A stretch of 42,698 nt of DNA from Streptomyces sp. MZ04 (lineage in GTDB: Bacteria; Actinomycetota; Actinomycetes; Streptomycetales; Streptomycetaceae): positions 1-42,698 of the forward strand of contig NZ_SRIC01000041.1 in NCBI RefSeq assembly GCF_004684775.1, read 5' to 3'. A program made the translations under genes and the position numbers. Shown piece after piece: positions 17,100 to 25,526 of this stretch; the stretch's first letter is position 1; each line of letters opens with the position of its first letter. The notes under the pieces are model-generated. The model saw only the letters and a program-made list of their open reading frames with translations. It made no database searches and had not been told where the DNA came from.

Positions 17100-17645
17100 A
17101 TGAGTGACCTCGTTCGTCTGCCGGGTGAGGGGCACAAGCTGGTCACGAAGGCGCAGGAGGTGACCTTCAAGGCCACCGGGGAACAGGGCTCCTCCGCGTC
17201 CATCTTCGAGGTGGTCGTGCCGCCCGGGTTCGACACCGGCGGCCACTATCACGAGCAGTCGGAGGAGTTCTTCTACATCCTGGAAGGGGAGTTGGAGCTG
17301 CTGGCCTTCGAGCCCGCCGAGCGTACGGACGACTGGCTCGACTGGGAGTCCGTCGACGGCGACCGGGTCGTACGCGCCCCTGCGGGCAGCAGCATGTTCG
17401 TGCCGCCCAACACGCCGCACGCGTTCCGCAACGCCACGGACAAACCGGTGCGCATGCTGTTCCAGAGCTCTCCGTCTCCCGAGCACGAGCACTACTTCGA
17501 GGAGATCGCGGAGATCTGGTCCGCCGGCGACTCGGTGGATCCCGAGGCGGTGAAGCGCATGCGGAGCCGTTACGACGTCAAGCAGATCACGCCCATGCGG
17601 TTCGAGCCGCCCGTCGCCGCCACGGCAGCGGCGAGCGCTTCCTGA
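17100..17645 (+). CDS. Cupin-domain protein
   Basis: A 181-residue single-domain cupin. Motif 1 is GGHYHEQSEEFFYILEGELEL (His49, His51, Glu56), and motif 2 lies around FVPPNTPHAFRN, giving the third His ligand. These bind one divalent metal. The family includes quercetin dioxygenase-like enzymes, isomerases and non-enzymatic ligand binders; nothing here picks one. The C-terminal 50 residues (HYFEEIAEIW, then MRSRYDVKQITPMRFEPP) are common in Streptomyces relatives. The ATG at 17100 follows GGGAG at a slightly long spacing. It stands alone and is followed by a GC-rich hairpin. Confidence 0.82.
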   Translation: MSDLVRLPGEGHKLVTKAQEVTFKATGEQGSSASIFEVVVPPGFDTGGHYHEQSEEFFYILEGELELLAFEPAERTDDWLDWESVDGDRVVRAPAGSSMFVPPNTPHAFRNATDKPVRMLFQSSPSPEHEHYFEEIAEIWSAGDSVDPEAVKRMRSRYDVKQITPMRFEPPVAATAAASAS

Positions 17646-17656
17646 GCATCTCGGTG

Positions 17657-17698
17657 AGGCCGGGCCGGTCCCCTCTCGGGCACCGGTCCGGGCCGGCC
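17657..17698 (+). terminator. GC-rich hairpin after the cupin gene
   Basis: CCGGTCCC pairs with GGGCACCGG through one bulge around a TCTC-type loop, flanked by further GGCC-rich pairing. It begins about 12 bases after the cupin stop codon, a typical position for a Streptomyces terminator without a T tract. Confidence 0.5.
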
Positions 17699-17823
17699 GC
17701 ACGACGCGATCGAGAAGGTCACACGCACGGAGGCTCGTCCACGCGAGTTTCGCCTCGGCGGCCCGCCTCCAGGCCCTCGCCGACGGCGTCGACGCGTGCC
17801 CGCACTGCCGACAGACATCATGG

Positions 17824-18231
17824 TTACGGTGTTTGACGGGGTGCGGGTGCCAGGGAGCGCAGGACGTCGAACTCGTTGCCCTCGGGGTCTGCCATGACCA
17901 CCCAGTTTCGGTCCGGGCCCTGGCCTACGTCCGTCGTGGTGGCGCCGAGGCCGAGCAGTCTGGTCACCTCGTCCTCGGTGCTGCCGTCGATCGGGCTGAC
18001 GTCGAGGTGAAGCCGGTTCTTGACGGTCTTGCCCTCGGGCACCTGGATGAACTGCAGGGTGGGCGGCATCTGGCGGGCCCGGACATCCTCGACGGTCGGC
18101 ACCCAGGAGCCGATCTCGACCTTGCCCTCGCTCCGGTCGATCACCTTGAAGTCCAGGACCGCGCACCAGAAGTCAGCGAGCCTCTCCGGATCATGGCAGT
18201 CAACGGTCAACTCGGTGAACCTACTTGTCAT
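17824..18231 (-). CDS. VOC-family (glyoxalase-like) protein
   Basis: A 135-residue single-module VOC protein: FTELTVDCHDPERLADFWCAVL at the start, RLHLDVSPIDGSTEDEVTRL in the middle, and WVVMADPEGNEFDVL near the end. This matches the glyoxalase-like domain widespread in actinobacteria, of which most members have no known substrate. His (HLDV) and Glu (NEFDV) could be metal ligands in a dimer. The start at 18231 is an ATG. It lies 142 bases downstream of the thrC-like gene on the same strand, so read-through is possible but a functional link is not evident. Confidence 0.8.
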   Translation of the reverse strand: MTSRFTELTVDCHDPERLADFWCAVLDFKVIDRSEGKVEIGSWVPTVEDVRARQMPPTLQFIQVPEGKTVKNRLHLDVSPIDGSTEDEVTRLLGLGATTTDVGQGPDRNWVVMADPEGNEFDVLRSLAPAPRQTP

Positions 18232-18373
18232 GACTCTCCCAGCCAGCGCGGATGGCGCTCAGAGTATGCGGCCTGTCCGACGGATCCGAGATCGAGTCCC
18301 GGGCTTGGCCCCAAGGCCACGCCCTGACCCCGCCGGCTGGAGTTGGAGGGTCTGGCCGAAGGGCGCCCGGGGC

Positions 18374-19483
18374 TCAGGACGTGAGATGCAGCGCCCGGGC
18401 CACATCGGAGGTGGCCGTCGATGTCTCCAGCGAGTGGTAGCCCTCCGGGATCGACGCTTGTGGATCCTTCAGGCCGTTGCCGGTGACCGTGATGACGATG
18501 CGCTGGGCAGCGGGCACGCGGCCCGCCGCGTGTTCGGCGAGCAGCCCCGCGACGCCGACCGCTGACGCCGGTTCCACGAACACGCCCTCGTGGCGGGCGA
18601 GCAGGCGGCAGGCAGCGAGGATCTGCTCGTCCGACACGGCGGAGATCTGGCCGCCGGACTCATCACGGGCCGCCAGCGCGCCGTCCCGGGACGCCGGGTT
18701 GCCGATCCGGATGGCGCTGGCCACCGTCTGGGGAGCCTCGACGGTGCGGCCGAGAACCAGCGGGGCCGCGCCCGCCGCCTGGAAGCCCCAGATCCGCGGG
18801 CGGCGCGAGGCTCGTCCGGCCTTCTCGTACGCCGTGTAGCCGCGCCAGAGCGCGGTGATGTTTCCGGCATTGCCGACCGGCAGGCAGTGGAGGTCGGGGG
18901 CATCGCCCAGTACGTCGACGATCTCGAAGGCCACGGTCTGCTGGCCCGCCAGGCGGTGGTCGTTGGTCGCCGAGTTGACCAGAGCCACCGGATGCTCGGC
19001 AGCCAGTTCCCGGGCGACCCGCAGGCAGTCGTCGAACGTGCCGGTCAGCTCGACGACTTCGGCACCGTACTGCACCGTCTGAGCGAGCTTGCCCAGCGCG
19101 ACGGCACCCTTCGGGACCAGGACCACGGTCCTGACCCCGGCCCGCGCGCCGAACGCGGCGGCCGAGGCGCTGGTGTTGCCGGTCGACGCGCACACCAGCA
19201 TCTCGGTGCCTGCCTCGACCGCCTTGCTGACCGCCACTGTCATGCCGCGGTCCTTGAACGAGCCGGTGGGGTTGGCACCCTCCACCTTCAGCCACACCTC
19301 GCAGCCGGTGAGCCCGGAGAGGTGGGTGGCCCGGATCAGCGGTGTGTTGCCCTCGTGCAGGGTCACGACCGGGGTGCGGCTGGTCACCGCAGGCATCCAG
19401 GCCCGGTAGGCGTTGATCAGGCCCTGCCAGGCATGGACGACCGGCTGTACGGCCTCAGATGCGTTCACAGAATCTAGAGTCAC
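18374..19483 (-). CDS. thrC: Threonine synthase-like PLP enzyme
   Basis: A 369-residue fold type II PLP enzyme. NPTGSFKDRGM holds the PLP lysine (Lys77), CASTGNTSASAAAFGARAG is the substrate-side loop, and LPVGNAGNIT is the phosphate-binding glycine loop. Threonine synthase converts O-phosphohomoserine to threonine. Sequence and length fit the short bacterial class. It is divergent from an RpiR regulator rather than grouped with hom/thrB, so a specialised or second copy is possible. The start is GTG 19483, which lies inside a 24-bp palindrome, so repression or a leaderless transcript is plausible. Confidence 0.87.
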   Translation of the reverse strand: MTLDSVNASEAVQPVVHAWQGLINAYRAWMPAVTSRTPVVTLHEGNTPLIRATHLSGLTGCEVWLKVEGANPTGSFKDRGMTVAVSKAVEAGTEMLVCASTGNTSASAAAFGARAGVRTVVLVPKGAVALGKLAQTVQYGAEVVELTGTFDDCLRVARELAAEHPVALVNSATNDHRLAGQQTVAFEIVDVLGDAPDLHCLPVGNAGNITALWRGYTAYEKAGRASRRPRIWGFQAAGAAPLVLGRTVEAPQTVASAIRIGNPASRDGALAARDESGGQISAVSDEQILAACRLLARHEGVFVEPASAVGVAGLLAEHAAGRVPAAQRIVITVTGNGLKDPQASIPEGYHSLETSTATSDVARALHLTS

Positions 19484-19497
19484 GATTGTTACTCTAG
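19474..19497. promoter_or_regulatory. Candidate RpiR operator over the thrC start
   Basis: CTAGAGT, ten bases, then ACTCTAG: a perfect 7-bp inverted repeat spanning the thrC GTG (19481-19483). A further AGAGT half-site lies at 19506-19510, and TGTTAC (19487-19492) is mirrored by GTAACA (19519-19524). The shared space between divergent thrC and rpiR-like genes is only about 87 bases, so these repeats probably bind the RpiR protein. Confidence 0.6.
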
Positions 19498-19570
19498 CTC
19501 AGCCCAGAGTGCCCTTGCGTAACATTTGTTTCATGAGGTGGCTGCTGGTCGCCCCGTACGATCAAGCACC

Positions 19571-20434
19571 ATGTCGTACGACTCAACCCGCCGTCCGGAC
19601 CTGGTGACGACGCGGCTCAGCGAGATGTATCCCGAACTGCCGCGCGGCGAGCAGGCGATCGTGCGGGTGCTCCTGGACGACTATCCCTTCGCGGCGCTCG
19701 GCTCGCTGCGGTCTCTCGCCGACCGGGCCGAGGTCAGCCCGCCCACCGCGTCCCGGCTCATCGCCCGGCTCGGCTGGAGCAGCTTCGCGGATTTCCAGTC
19801 CTCCGTGCGTGCACAGAGCAGGGAGCACGACCAGTCGCGGCTGCGGGAATTCGTCAGCACCACTCCCGCCGCACCGAACCAGGCCGCCGAGGAGCTGCTC
19901 GCCGGGCTCAGCGGCACGGTTGAGGCCGCAACCGGATCTCTCCTCGACCGCATCGGCGCGCTGCTCGCCGGCGCCGGCGGCGTCTGGGGGATCGGCGGAC
20001 CGCTCAGCGAACTCGCAGCCGACTACCTCGTCCGCCAGCTCTCCGGTCTGCGTCCGCGCGTGCGCCAGGTGCCGCACGGGACAGCCGCCCGGGCCAGGGT
20101 TCTGGTCGACATCGGCCCACAGGACCTGATCGTGGCCTACGACTTCCGCCGCTACTCGCAGAGCGCCGCGCGCTTCGTCCGAGCCGCCCGGGCGCGAGGG
20201 GCACGGCTCGTGCTGGTCACCGATGCCTGGGAGTCGCCGATGGCCGCAGACTCCGAAGTGCTGCTGCGCCTGCCCAGGGAAGCAGCGGGCCCGATCGCCC
20301 CCCTCACCCACATCGTGGCCGTCACCGAGCTCGCCCTGGTCGCCACGGTCTCCCACCTGACAGGCTCTGCAGACCGCCTGGAGGAACTGGACGGCCTGGC
20401 CGCGGAACTGGAACGGCCCGACGACGCCCCCTGA
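19571..20434 (+). CDS. MurR/RpiR-family transcriptional regulator
   Basis: A 287-residue regulator. Residues about 10-80 are the RpiR helix-turn-helix: LPRGEQAIVRVLLDDYPFAA, then SLRSLADRAEVSPPTASRLI and GWSSFADFQ. Residues about 110-260 are a SIS domain (VWGIGGPLSELAADYL, DLIVAYDFRRYSQS, GARLVLVTD). SIS domains of this family bind phosphosugars or related phosphorylated metabolites. O-phosphohomoserine, the substrate of the divergent thrC-like enzyme, is a conceivable ligand, but this is inference. I choose ATG 19571 rather than the upstream Met because the family begins near this point. It converges on an HTH pseudogene with a small hairpin between. Confidence 0.87.
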   Translation: MSYDSTRRPDLVTTRLSEMYPELPRGEQAIVRVLLDDYPFAALGSLRSLADRAEVSPPTASRLIARLGWSSFADFQSSVRAQSREHDQSRLREFVSTTPAAPNQAAEELLAGLSGTVEAATGSLLDRIGALLAGAGGVWGIGGPLSELAADYLVRQLSGLRPRVRQVPHGTAARARVLVDIGPQDLIVAYDFRRYSQSAARFVRAARARGARLVLVTDAWESPMAADSEVLLRLPREAAGPIAPLTHIVAVTELALVATVSHLTGSADRLEELDGLAAELERPDDAP

Positions 20435-20454
20435 CCTCACTCACAATCGGTCAG
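20431..20454. terminator. Small hairpin at the RpiR gene end
   Basis: CTGACC and GGTCAG, 6 bp, enclose 12 bases and overlap the stop codon of the regulator. It is weak on its own but lies exactly between convergent genes. Confidence 0.35.
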
Positions 20455-20684
20455 GGATGGCAGGTTGCGGTTTCCGCACAGCAGGTTGGCGAGCATCGCA
20501 CCGAAGCCGCCCTTGTACTGGCCATAGGGCCGGGGCGGATACAGCGGGCGGTCGCGCGGTCCGAGATCATCGAGGAGAGTTCGGTCTCCGAGATGCCGGA
20601 CGTCGCAGACAGCCATGTGGCATCCAGCCGACGGTGATTCAGAAGCCGGGTCAAGAGCACGCCGAAGCCTGGGTGATTCGCCAC
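20437..20684 (-). pseudogene. XRE-like HTH protein, internally deleted and frameshifted
   Basis: The N-terminus reads VANHPGFGVLLTRLLNHRRLD, then ATWLSATSGISETELSSMI, a typical start of Streptomyces helix-turn-helix proteins of about 250-300 residues. The C-terminal part is in another frame: PPRPYGQYKGGFGAMLANLL followed by CGNRNLPSLTDCE and a stop at 20437. The two pieces belong to one protein family, but the middle is lost. GTG 20684, with GGGAGG nine bases upstream, is a better start than the ATG at 20693. Confidence 0.6.
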
Positions 20685-20736
20685 GGTGAGCATCCTCCCG
20701 CCTCAGGCGCTCGGGGCAGGATGCAGCCCCGTCACC

Positions 20737-21864
20737 TCAGCCGAACCGCAGGATCCGCGGCGCGAACGTGCCCTCAGGGCCGTCGGCCCGGCCGACCGAC
20801 CACACCGTTGCCGTGCCCGGCACCGGTGCCAGGCGCAGCGCCCAGGAGCGGCCCTCCCCTGCCACCGCCGGTTCGGCGTACTCGGTGAACGACTGTCCGT
20901 TCCAGGCCAGGAAATCCGGCCCGGGGACGAGGGGAGGATTGCTGCCCGGTGGGCCCCACTTCTGCGAGCGGGCCACCGCGACCCAGCCCAGCTCGCCGGA
21001 CGTCGTAGGTGCCAGTGAGCTGATCGAGCCGAAGTCGGTGGGCACCGTGACCCGGCTCCACGCCTGTCCGTCGAAGCGGGCCAGCAGGGGCGGGATCGGC
21101 TTGCCCGGTGGGCCGCCGACGAATCCGGCCGTGCCGCCCGCCCACACCTCCGTGGGAGACACGGCGAGCACACTGCTCACCGCCGAGCGCGGGAACCCGC
21201 TCACTATCGTCTGCCGCCACGCCTGCCCGTTCCAGTGCGACACCGCCGCGCCCGAGTCCGTGGCGCCCGCCGCCCAGACGTCGTCGGCCGCCAGGATGTG
21301 CAGGCCGTACACGGACCCCGGCGGCACCGGCACGTCCCGCCAGCCGTGCCCGTCCCGGCGCAGCAGTACCTGCGCGCCGTCCCGCGAACCGATCAGCCAG
21401 CTCTCACCGCCGCCCGTGACGACCTTGGTCAGTACGACACCGCGTGGCGGGCGGCTCTCGTTCCACGCGGTGCCGTCGAAGCGGAGCAGGTGGGCGCCGC
21501 CCGCCGAGTCTCGGCCGACCGCCCAGACCGCCGTCGGTGAGGTCGCGGCTATGGACAGCAGCTCTCCCTGCCAGCGGATCCCGGGCAGGCTCTGGCGCTG
21601 CCACGCCGTTCCGTCCCAGCGCAGCACCAGCGGGAAGCCCGGCGCCTCGCGGCCGACGGCGTCGGCACCCACCGCCCACGCCCGGTTCGGCCCGAACGCC
21701 ACGGCCTCGTTCAGCCCGGCCTGTGGGCGTACTTGGGTCGGGACCGGGACGTGTTGCCAGGACTGAGGGTCCGCCGCAGTCGTGGTCGTGACGGTCACCA
21801 TGGTCATGGCGACAGCCAGCGCCGCGACGAGAAGTCCGCGTGCCCTGGGAAGTCCGCGTGTCAT
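20737..21864 (-). CDS. Secreted beta-propeller-like protein (second of a pair)
   Basis: A 375-residue protein with a signal peptide: MTRGLPRARGLLVAALAVAM, ending in an Ala/Thr-rich cleavage region before DPQSWQHVP. The mature part repeats the pattern V-W-A-V-G/A-G ... L-x-R-F/W-D/N-G-x-A-W about six times (FPLVLRWDGTAWQRQSLP, HLLRFDGTAWNES, VSHWNGQAWRQT, LLARFDGQAWSRV). This spacing of about 45-50 residues is what a beta-propeller would give. No catalytic motif was found. The ATG at 21864 follows GGGGAGG, two bases after the stop of the upstream paralogue, so the pair is translationally coupled. Confidence 0.75.
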   Translation of the reverse strand: MTRGLPRARGLLVAALAVAMTMVTVTTTTAADPQSWQHVPVPTQVRPQAGLNEAVAFGPNRAWAVGADAVGREAPGFPLVLRWDGTAWQRQSLPGIRWQGELLSIAATSPTAVWAVGRDSAGGAHLLRFDGTAWNESRPPRGVVLTKVVTGGGESWLIGSRDGAQVLLRRDGHGWRDVPVPPGSVYGLHILAADDVWAAGATDSGAAVSHWNGQAWRQTIVSGFPRSAVSSVLAVSPTEVWAGGTAGFVGGPPGKPIPPLLARFDGQAWSRVTVPTDFGSISSLAPTTSGELGWVAVARSQKWGPPGSNPPLVPGPDFLAWNGQSFTEYAEPAVAGEGRSWALRLAPVPGTATVWSVGRADGPEGTFAPRILRFG

Positions 21865-21866
21865 GG

Positions 21867-22940
21867 TCAGCCTCCCCGCCGCTCGCTCATCAGGTTTGGT
21901 TTCGAGCCGTAGATCTCGGCCGTCCCGAAGGACAGCAGTGACGAGCCCGCCTTCGTCAGTGCGCGCGGTTTGACGTCGATCGCGTTCGTACGCTGTGGGC
22001 CGTAGGAGAAGGTGGTGCGGGAGCCGTCCACCCGCGCGTACTTCGACTGGAACGCGCGGTCGCTGCGCACCGGCAGCCACAGCGCGCCGTCGGGGCCGCG
22101 CACCATGGCCTCGGTGTACGTGTCGCCCAGCGGTGGGTAAGTGGTGCGCCAGGCGTGCCCGTTGAAGGTCATCAGGTACGTGCGGGACACGCCGTCGGTG
22201 TACTGGCTGCCGCCGATCGTGAGCCGGCCGGACGGTTCGAGCATGATCGTGTGTACGTTGCTGTTCGGCGGCAGCTGCACCTTCGCGTCCCGCCACGCCG
22301 TGCCGTCCCGGCGCAGGACGGTGGTCCCGGTGGTGGTGTCCGCCCAGGCCCAGGCGTCGGTGGCCGTACGCGCGGTGATCCCCATCAGGAACAGCACACC
22401 CTCCGGGGTGGACTGCGTGGTCCAGCCGGAACCGTCGTAACGCAACACCTTCAGCCCGGTGTCGTCCTCGCCGACCACCCACGCGGCACCCGCTACCGCG
22501 GTGAAGTCCTGGTAGGTCCACAGGGTCTGCGGCAGCGGGACGGTACTCCATCCTCCCTCCGGCGACCGGCGCAGGATCTCGCCCGATCCCTCGCGGTTGT
22601 GGAAGATCCACATCTCTTCGCCGACGAACTGCACCTTGCCGAGCCGGCCCGGCTCACCGGCGCCGGGGAAGGTCACGTCCCGGCTCCACGCCGTGCCGTC
22701 CCACCGGTACAGCATCGGATGCAGGCCGTCGGCGGCATGCTCGTACCCGGTCGCCCATGCCTCGCCAGGACCGCGGGCGGCGAGATCGGACACGGTCACC
22801 GGCGGGGCCGCGGCCGGCACCGGCAGTGCCGACCAGCCCGGCGGCGTCACGGCCGCGGCCGGGGACACCACCGCGGTCGGCGACACCACCGCGGCACACG
22901 CCATCACCAGGCAGAGAATGACCGCACGGAGACCGTTCAC
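21867..22940 (-). CDS. Secreted beta-propeller-like protein (first of a pair)
   Basis: A 357-residue paralogue of the next gene. GTG 22940 follows a GGGGGG ribosome site and starts VNGLRAVILCLVMACAAVV, a signal peptide running into an Ala/Val/Pro-rich stretch. The mature part repeats LYRWDGTAWSRDV, VLRYDGSGWTTQST, VLRRDGTAWRDAK and MTFNGHAWRTT, together with W-A/V-x-G motifs (AAWVVGEDDTGLK, EAWATGYEH). It is probably extracellular. It is divergent from the PAP2 gene across 112 bases, where both promoters must lie. Confidence 0.75.
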   Translation of the reverse strand: MNGLRAVILCLVMACAAVVSPTAVVSPAAAVTPPGWSALPVPAAAPPVTVSDLAARGPGEAWATGYEHAADGLHPMLYRWDGTAWSRDVTFPGAGEPGRLGKVQFVGEEMWIFHNREGSGEILRRSPEGGWSTVPLPQTLWTYQDFTAVAGAAWVVGEDDTGLKVLRYDGSGWTTQSTPEGVLFLMGITARTATDAWAWADTTTGTTVLRRDGTAWRDAKVQLPPNSNVHTIMLEPSGRLTIGGSQYTDGVSRTYLMTFNGHAWRTTYPPLGDTYTEAMVRGPDGALWLPVRSDRAFQSKYARVDGSRTTFSYGPQRTNAIDVKPRALTKAGSSLLSFGTAEIYGSKPNLMSERRGG

Positions 22941-23052
22941 GAGACCCCCCAGGGCGTGAAGGTCGCACAGCATATTGGCATGCTCACGACGGTGACCAGG
23001 CGGCATCCGGCCGACCACGGCTTCTCGACAGGCGCCCACATATAGTTCGCGG

Positions 23053-24411
23053 GTGTTTGCGCGAATACCCCACAGATTCGAATTCGCCGCCCGGCGTCGG
23101 CGACAGGTGATCCTGTGGGCCGCCGTGGGTGCGGTGGCCCTTGGGTTCCTCATCGCCCTGGAGATCGCCGCGCGTCGCTACGGCGGCGTACCGGGGCCGA
23201 TCACCAACCAGGCGCGCGAGGTGATCTTCCCGCCCAAACCGGGGCCGCTGTACGGCGGTCTGGCGTTGATGATGGTGGTGCTCACCTGGCGGCAGCGGTT
23301 CATCGCGGCCGGTGCCGCGGTCGGCATCGACCTCGTCTTCGTGCTGGTGCGGTGGGCGGTCGGTGCCGAGGTGCCCGAAGGGCAGTTCTTCGGCAACGGC
23401 GCGTTGTGGGTGATGCTGGGCTGTGCCGTCATCGCGATCACGCGCCGCACCGGCAAGGAACGTGTCCTGCTGCTCAAGGGCGTCGGGCTCGGCCTGCTGC
23501 TCGTGGCCGGCCGCAAGACCGGCGACACGTGGCTGCTCATCACGGCGAAGACCCGCCCGACCGTGCTCGACCCGTACGTCGCGGTCGCCGATCACGCGCT
23601 GGGCAACCCGTCGTGGCTGGCAGGCCGCATCCTGGAGGCCAGCGGCCCGTTCGTCCCCCATGTCATCGACCTGGTCTACGCCCAGCTCGCCGTGGCCGCG
23701 ATCGTCGCCGCCCTGTACCAGCTGCGCAACGTGACGGCCGACGGCCGCTTCCCGCGCCACCACCTGGTGCGCACCTTCCTGGTGATCGGCCTCGTCGGTC
23801 CCGCCTTCTACATGATCTTCCCGGTGGTCGGGCCGATCTTCGCCTACGGCCCCGGCACCTCCGGCACCGGCGGCGTGCAGTGGGCGGTGGCCGACCTCTG
23901 GCCGCACACGCCGCCGCCGGTCAGCGCCCCGCACCCGGTGCCGTACGACGGGATCACCCCGCGCAACTGCATGCCGAGCCTGCACACGGCGTGGGCCACC
24001 GCGATCTTCATCCACTCCCGCAAGGGCCCACGACTCCTGCGGTACGCGGGCGCGTTCTGGCTGACCGCAACGCTCTGCGCGACGCTGGGGTTCGGCTACC
24101 ACTACGGCGTGGATCTCGTGGCCGGTGTGGTGTTCGCGCTCACCATCGAGGCGGCTCTGCGCGCGTACGACCGTGGCTGGGACCGGTCGGGAATCCAGCT
24201 GGTCGCTCACGGCACGGCGGTCTTCGCCGCGCTCCTGGCGTCGTACCGCTATCTGCCGATGGAGATGGCCGAACACCCCTGGGTGTTCGGACCACTTGTT
24301 CTGCTGTCGATGGGCTCCGTGATCTACAGCTACGTACGGACCACCAGATCGTGGGAGCCGAAGGCCGCCGCACCCGCACTCCGACCGGAGCCACAACCCG
24401 AACCGGTGTGA
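23053..24411 (+). CDS. PAP2-superfamily integral membrane enzyme
   Basis: A 452-residue membrane protein with about ten hydrophobic segments. The catalytic signature is split as in the PAP2_3/inositolphosphotransferase type: CMPSLHTAWA (His311) and GFGYHYGVDLVAG (His350, Asp354). Such enzymes transfer or hydrolyse lipid-linked phosphates, for example phosphatidate, undecaprenyl-PP or phosphoinositol headgroups. The C-terminus (PKAAAPALRPEPQPEPV) is a cytoplasmic-type tail. The start is GTG 23053. It converges on the LCP gene, so it is not in that operon, but all these genes concern the cell envelope. Confidence 0.85.
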   Translation: MFARIPHRFEFAARRRRQVILWAAVGAVALGFLIALEIAARRYGGVPGPITNQAREVIFPPKPGPLYGGLALMMVVLTWRQRFIAAGAAVGIDLVFVLVRWAVGAEVPEGQFFGNGALWVMLGCAVIAITRRTGKERVLLLKGVGLGLLLVAGRKTGDTWLLITAKTRPTVLDPYVAVADHALGNPSWLAGRILEASGPFVPHVIDLVYAQLAVAAIVAALYQLRNVTADGRFPRHHLVRTFLVIGLVGPAFYMIFPVVGPIFAYGPGTSGTGGVQWAVADLWPHTPPPVSAPHPVPYDGITPRNCMPSLHTAWATAIFIHSRKGPRLLRYAGAFWLTATLCATLGFGYHYGVDLVAGVVFALTIEAALRAYDRGWDRSGIQLVAHGTAVFAALLASYRYLPMEMAEHPWVFGPLVLLSMGSVIYSYVRTTRSWEPKAAAPALRPEPQPEPV

Positions 24412-24454
24412 GTCCTACCGCTGTCCTACCGCTGTCCTACCGCTGTCCTACCGC
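24412..24454. repeat. 11-bp tandem repeat, nearly four units
   Basis: GTCCTACCGCT repeats at 24412, 24423 and 24434, with a last unit of 10 bases to 24454. It starts right after the PAP2 stop codon and its final unit contains the stop codon of the converging LCP gene. As every unit contains CTA in different phase, changes in copy number would alter the 3' ends of the LCP mRNA. Confidence 0.9.
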
Positions 24455-25524
24455 GACGTCTTCCCCGTCTCCGTCACCGGCCGGTCGTGCCGCAGGTCGT
24501 CGAAGAGCCGGGCCGACCTCTTGGCGTCCCACTTCAGGACGTTGCCCTTGGGGGTGGGGACGCCGATGCCGGACACGGGTACGTTGATCTGCTTGCCGTG
24601 TCCGGACGACACGCTCTGCACGGCGCGGAACATCCTGCTGAGATCGCGCAGGCTCATGCCCTTGTCGACGATGAGTGTGTCGAGCCCGGCCTGCATGGCC
24701 GGGCCGATCTCCAGCGGGTCGAAGAGCGTTCCGGGGCGTGCGGCCTGGTGGGCGAGGGTCGACAGGAATTTCTGCTGGTTCTTCGACCTGCCCAGGTCGC
24801 CCTCCTTCTCCTGGTGCCGCTGGCGGACGAAGGCGAGCGCCTGCTTGCCGTTCAGGCTGTGGCAGCCCTTGCGCAGGTCGGCGCCCGATTTCTCGTCCTT
24901 GATGTCGCGGTCCAGGCACATCCGTACGCCGCCGATGGCATCGACGATGTTCACGAAACCGGCGAAGCCGATCTCCGCGTAGTGGTCGATGCGCAGGCCG
25001 GTGTTCTTCTCGACGGTGTGCACGAGGAGTTCGGGGCCGCCGTAGGAGAAGGCGGCGTTCAGTTTGTCTCCCTCGGGGCGCTTGGTCTTGCCCGTCGATG
25101 TGTCGAGGCGGCCGGGCACGGTGACCCAGGAGTCGCGCGGCAGGCTGACCATGCTGGTGCCGTTGGCCCCGGTGTGCAGCAGCATCATCGAGTCGGTGCG
25201 CCTGCCTCCGCCCCCGCCGGCGTGCAGGTCCTTCACGTCGTCCTCGGAGAGCCCGTCGCGGCTGTCCGAGCCCACGACGAGGTAGTTGGTGCCCTCGCCG
25301 GGCGGCGGCCGGTCCCCGTACGCGCCGAGGTCGACGTCACGGTTGAGCCGGGTCTCGGCCCAGCCGTACGTGCCGCCCGCCGCGACGACCACGACGGCCA
25401 GCAGGACGAGCACTGTCCGCCGCAGCCTCCTGCGCTTCTTCGGCGGGGCGTGGGCGCGCCGGGGGCCGTAGCGGGAGCTGGGGCGTTCGGCGAACCGGTC
25501 GCGCGTGGCAAGCGGGTCTGTCAT
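24448..25524 (-). CDS. LytR-CpsA-Psr (LCP) phosphotransferase
   Basis: A 358-residue type II membrane protein. Residues 1-36 are a basic, Pro-rich cytoplasmic tail, 37-55 a membrane helix, and the rest lies outside. LCP motifs are NYLVVGSDSRDG, RRTDSMMLL, SMVSLPRDSWV, then KLNAAFSYGGPELLVHTVE and HYAEIGFAGFVNIVDAI. The Arg/Asp residues of SDSR, RTD and PRDS bind the pyrophosphate of a polyprenyl-linked glycan. LCP enzymes attach teichoic acid, arabinogalactan or capsule-type polymers to the wall. It lies 2 bases after the GT2 fusion gene in the same operon, so it probably anchors the polymer that enzyme makes. The start is ATG 25524. Confidence 0.9.
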   Translation of the reverse strand: MTDPLATRDRFAERPSSRYGPRRAHAPPKKRRRLRRTVLVLLAVVVVAAGGTYGWAETRLNRDVDLGAYGDRPPPGEGTNYLVVGSDSRDGLSEDDVKDLHAGGGGGRRTDSMMLLHTGANGTSMVSLPRDSWVTVPGRLDTSTGKTKRPEGDKLNAAFSYGGPELLVHTVEKNTGLRIDHYAEIGFAGFVNIVDAIGGVRMCLDRDIKDEKSGADLRKGCHSLNGKQALAFVRQRHQEKEGDLGRSKNQQKFLSTLAHQAARPGTLFDPLEIGPAMQAGLDTLIVDKGMSLRDLSRMFRAVQSVSSGHGKQINVPVSGIGVPTPKGNVLKWDAKRSARLFDDLRHDRPVTETGKTSR

Positions 25525-25526
25525 GG

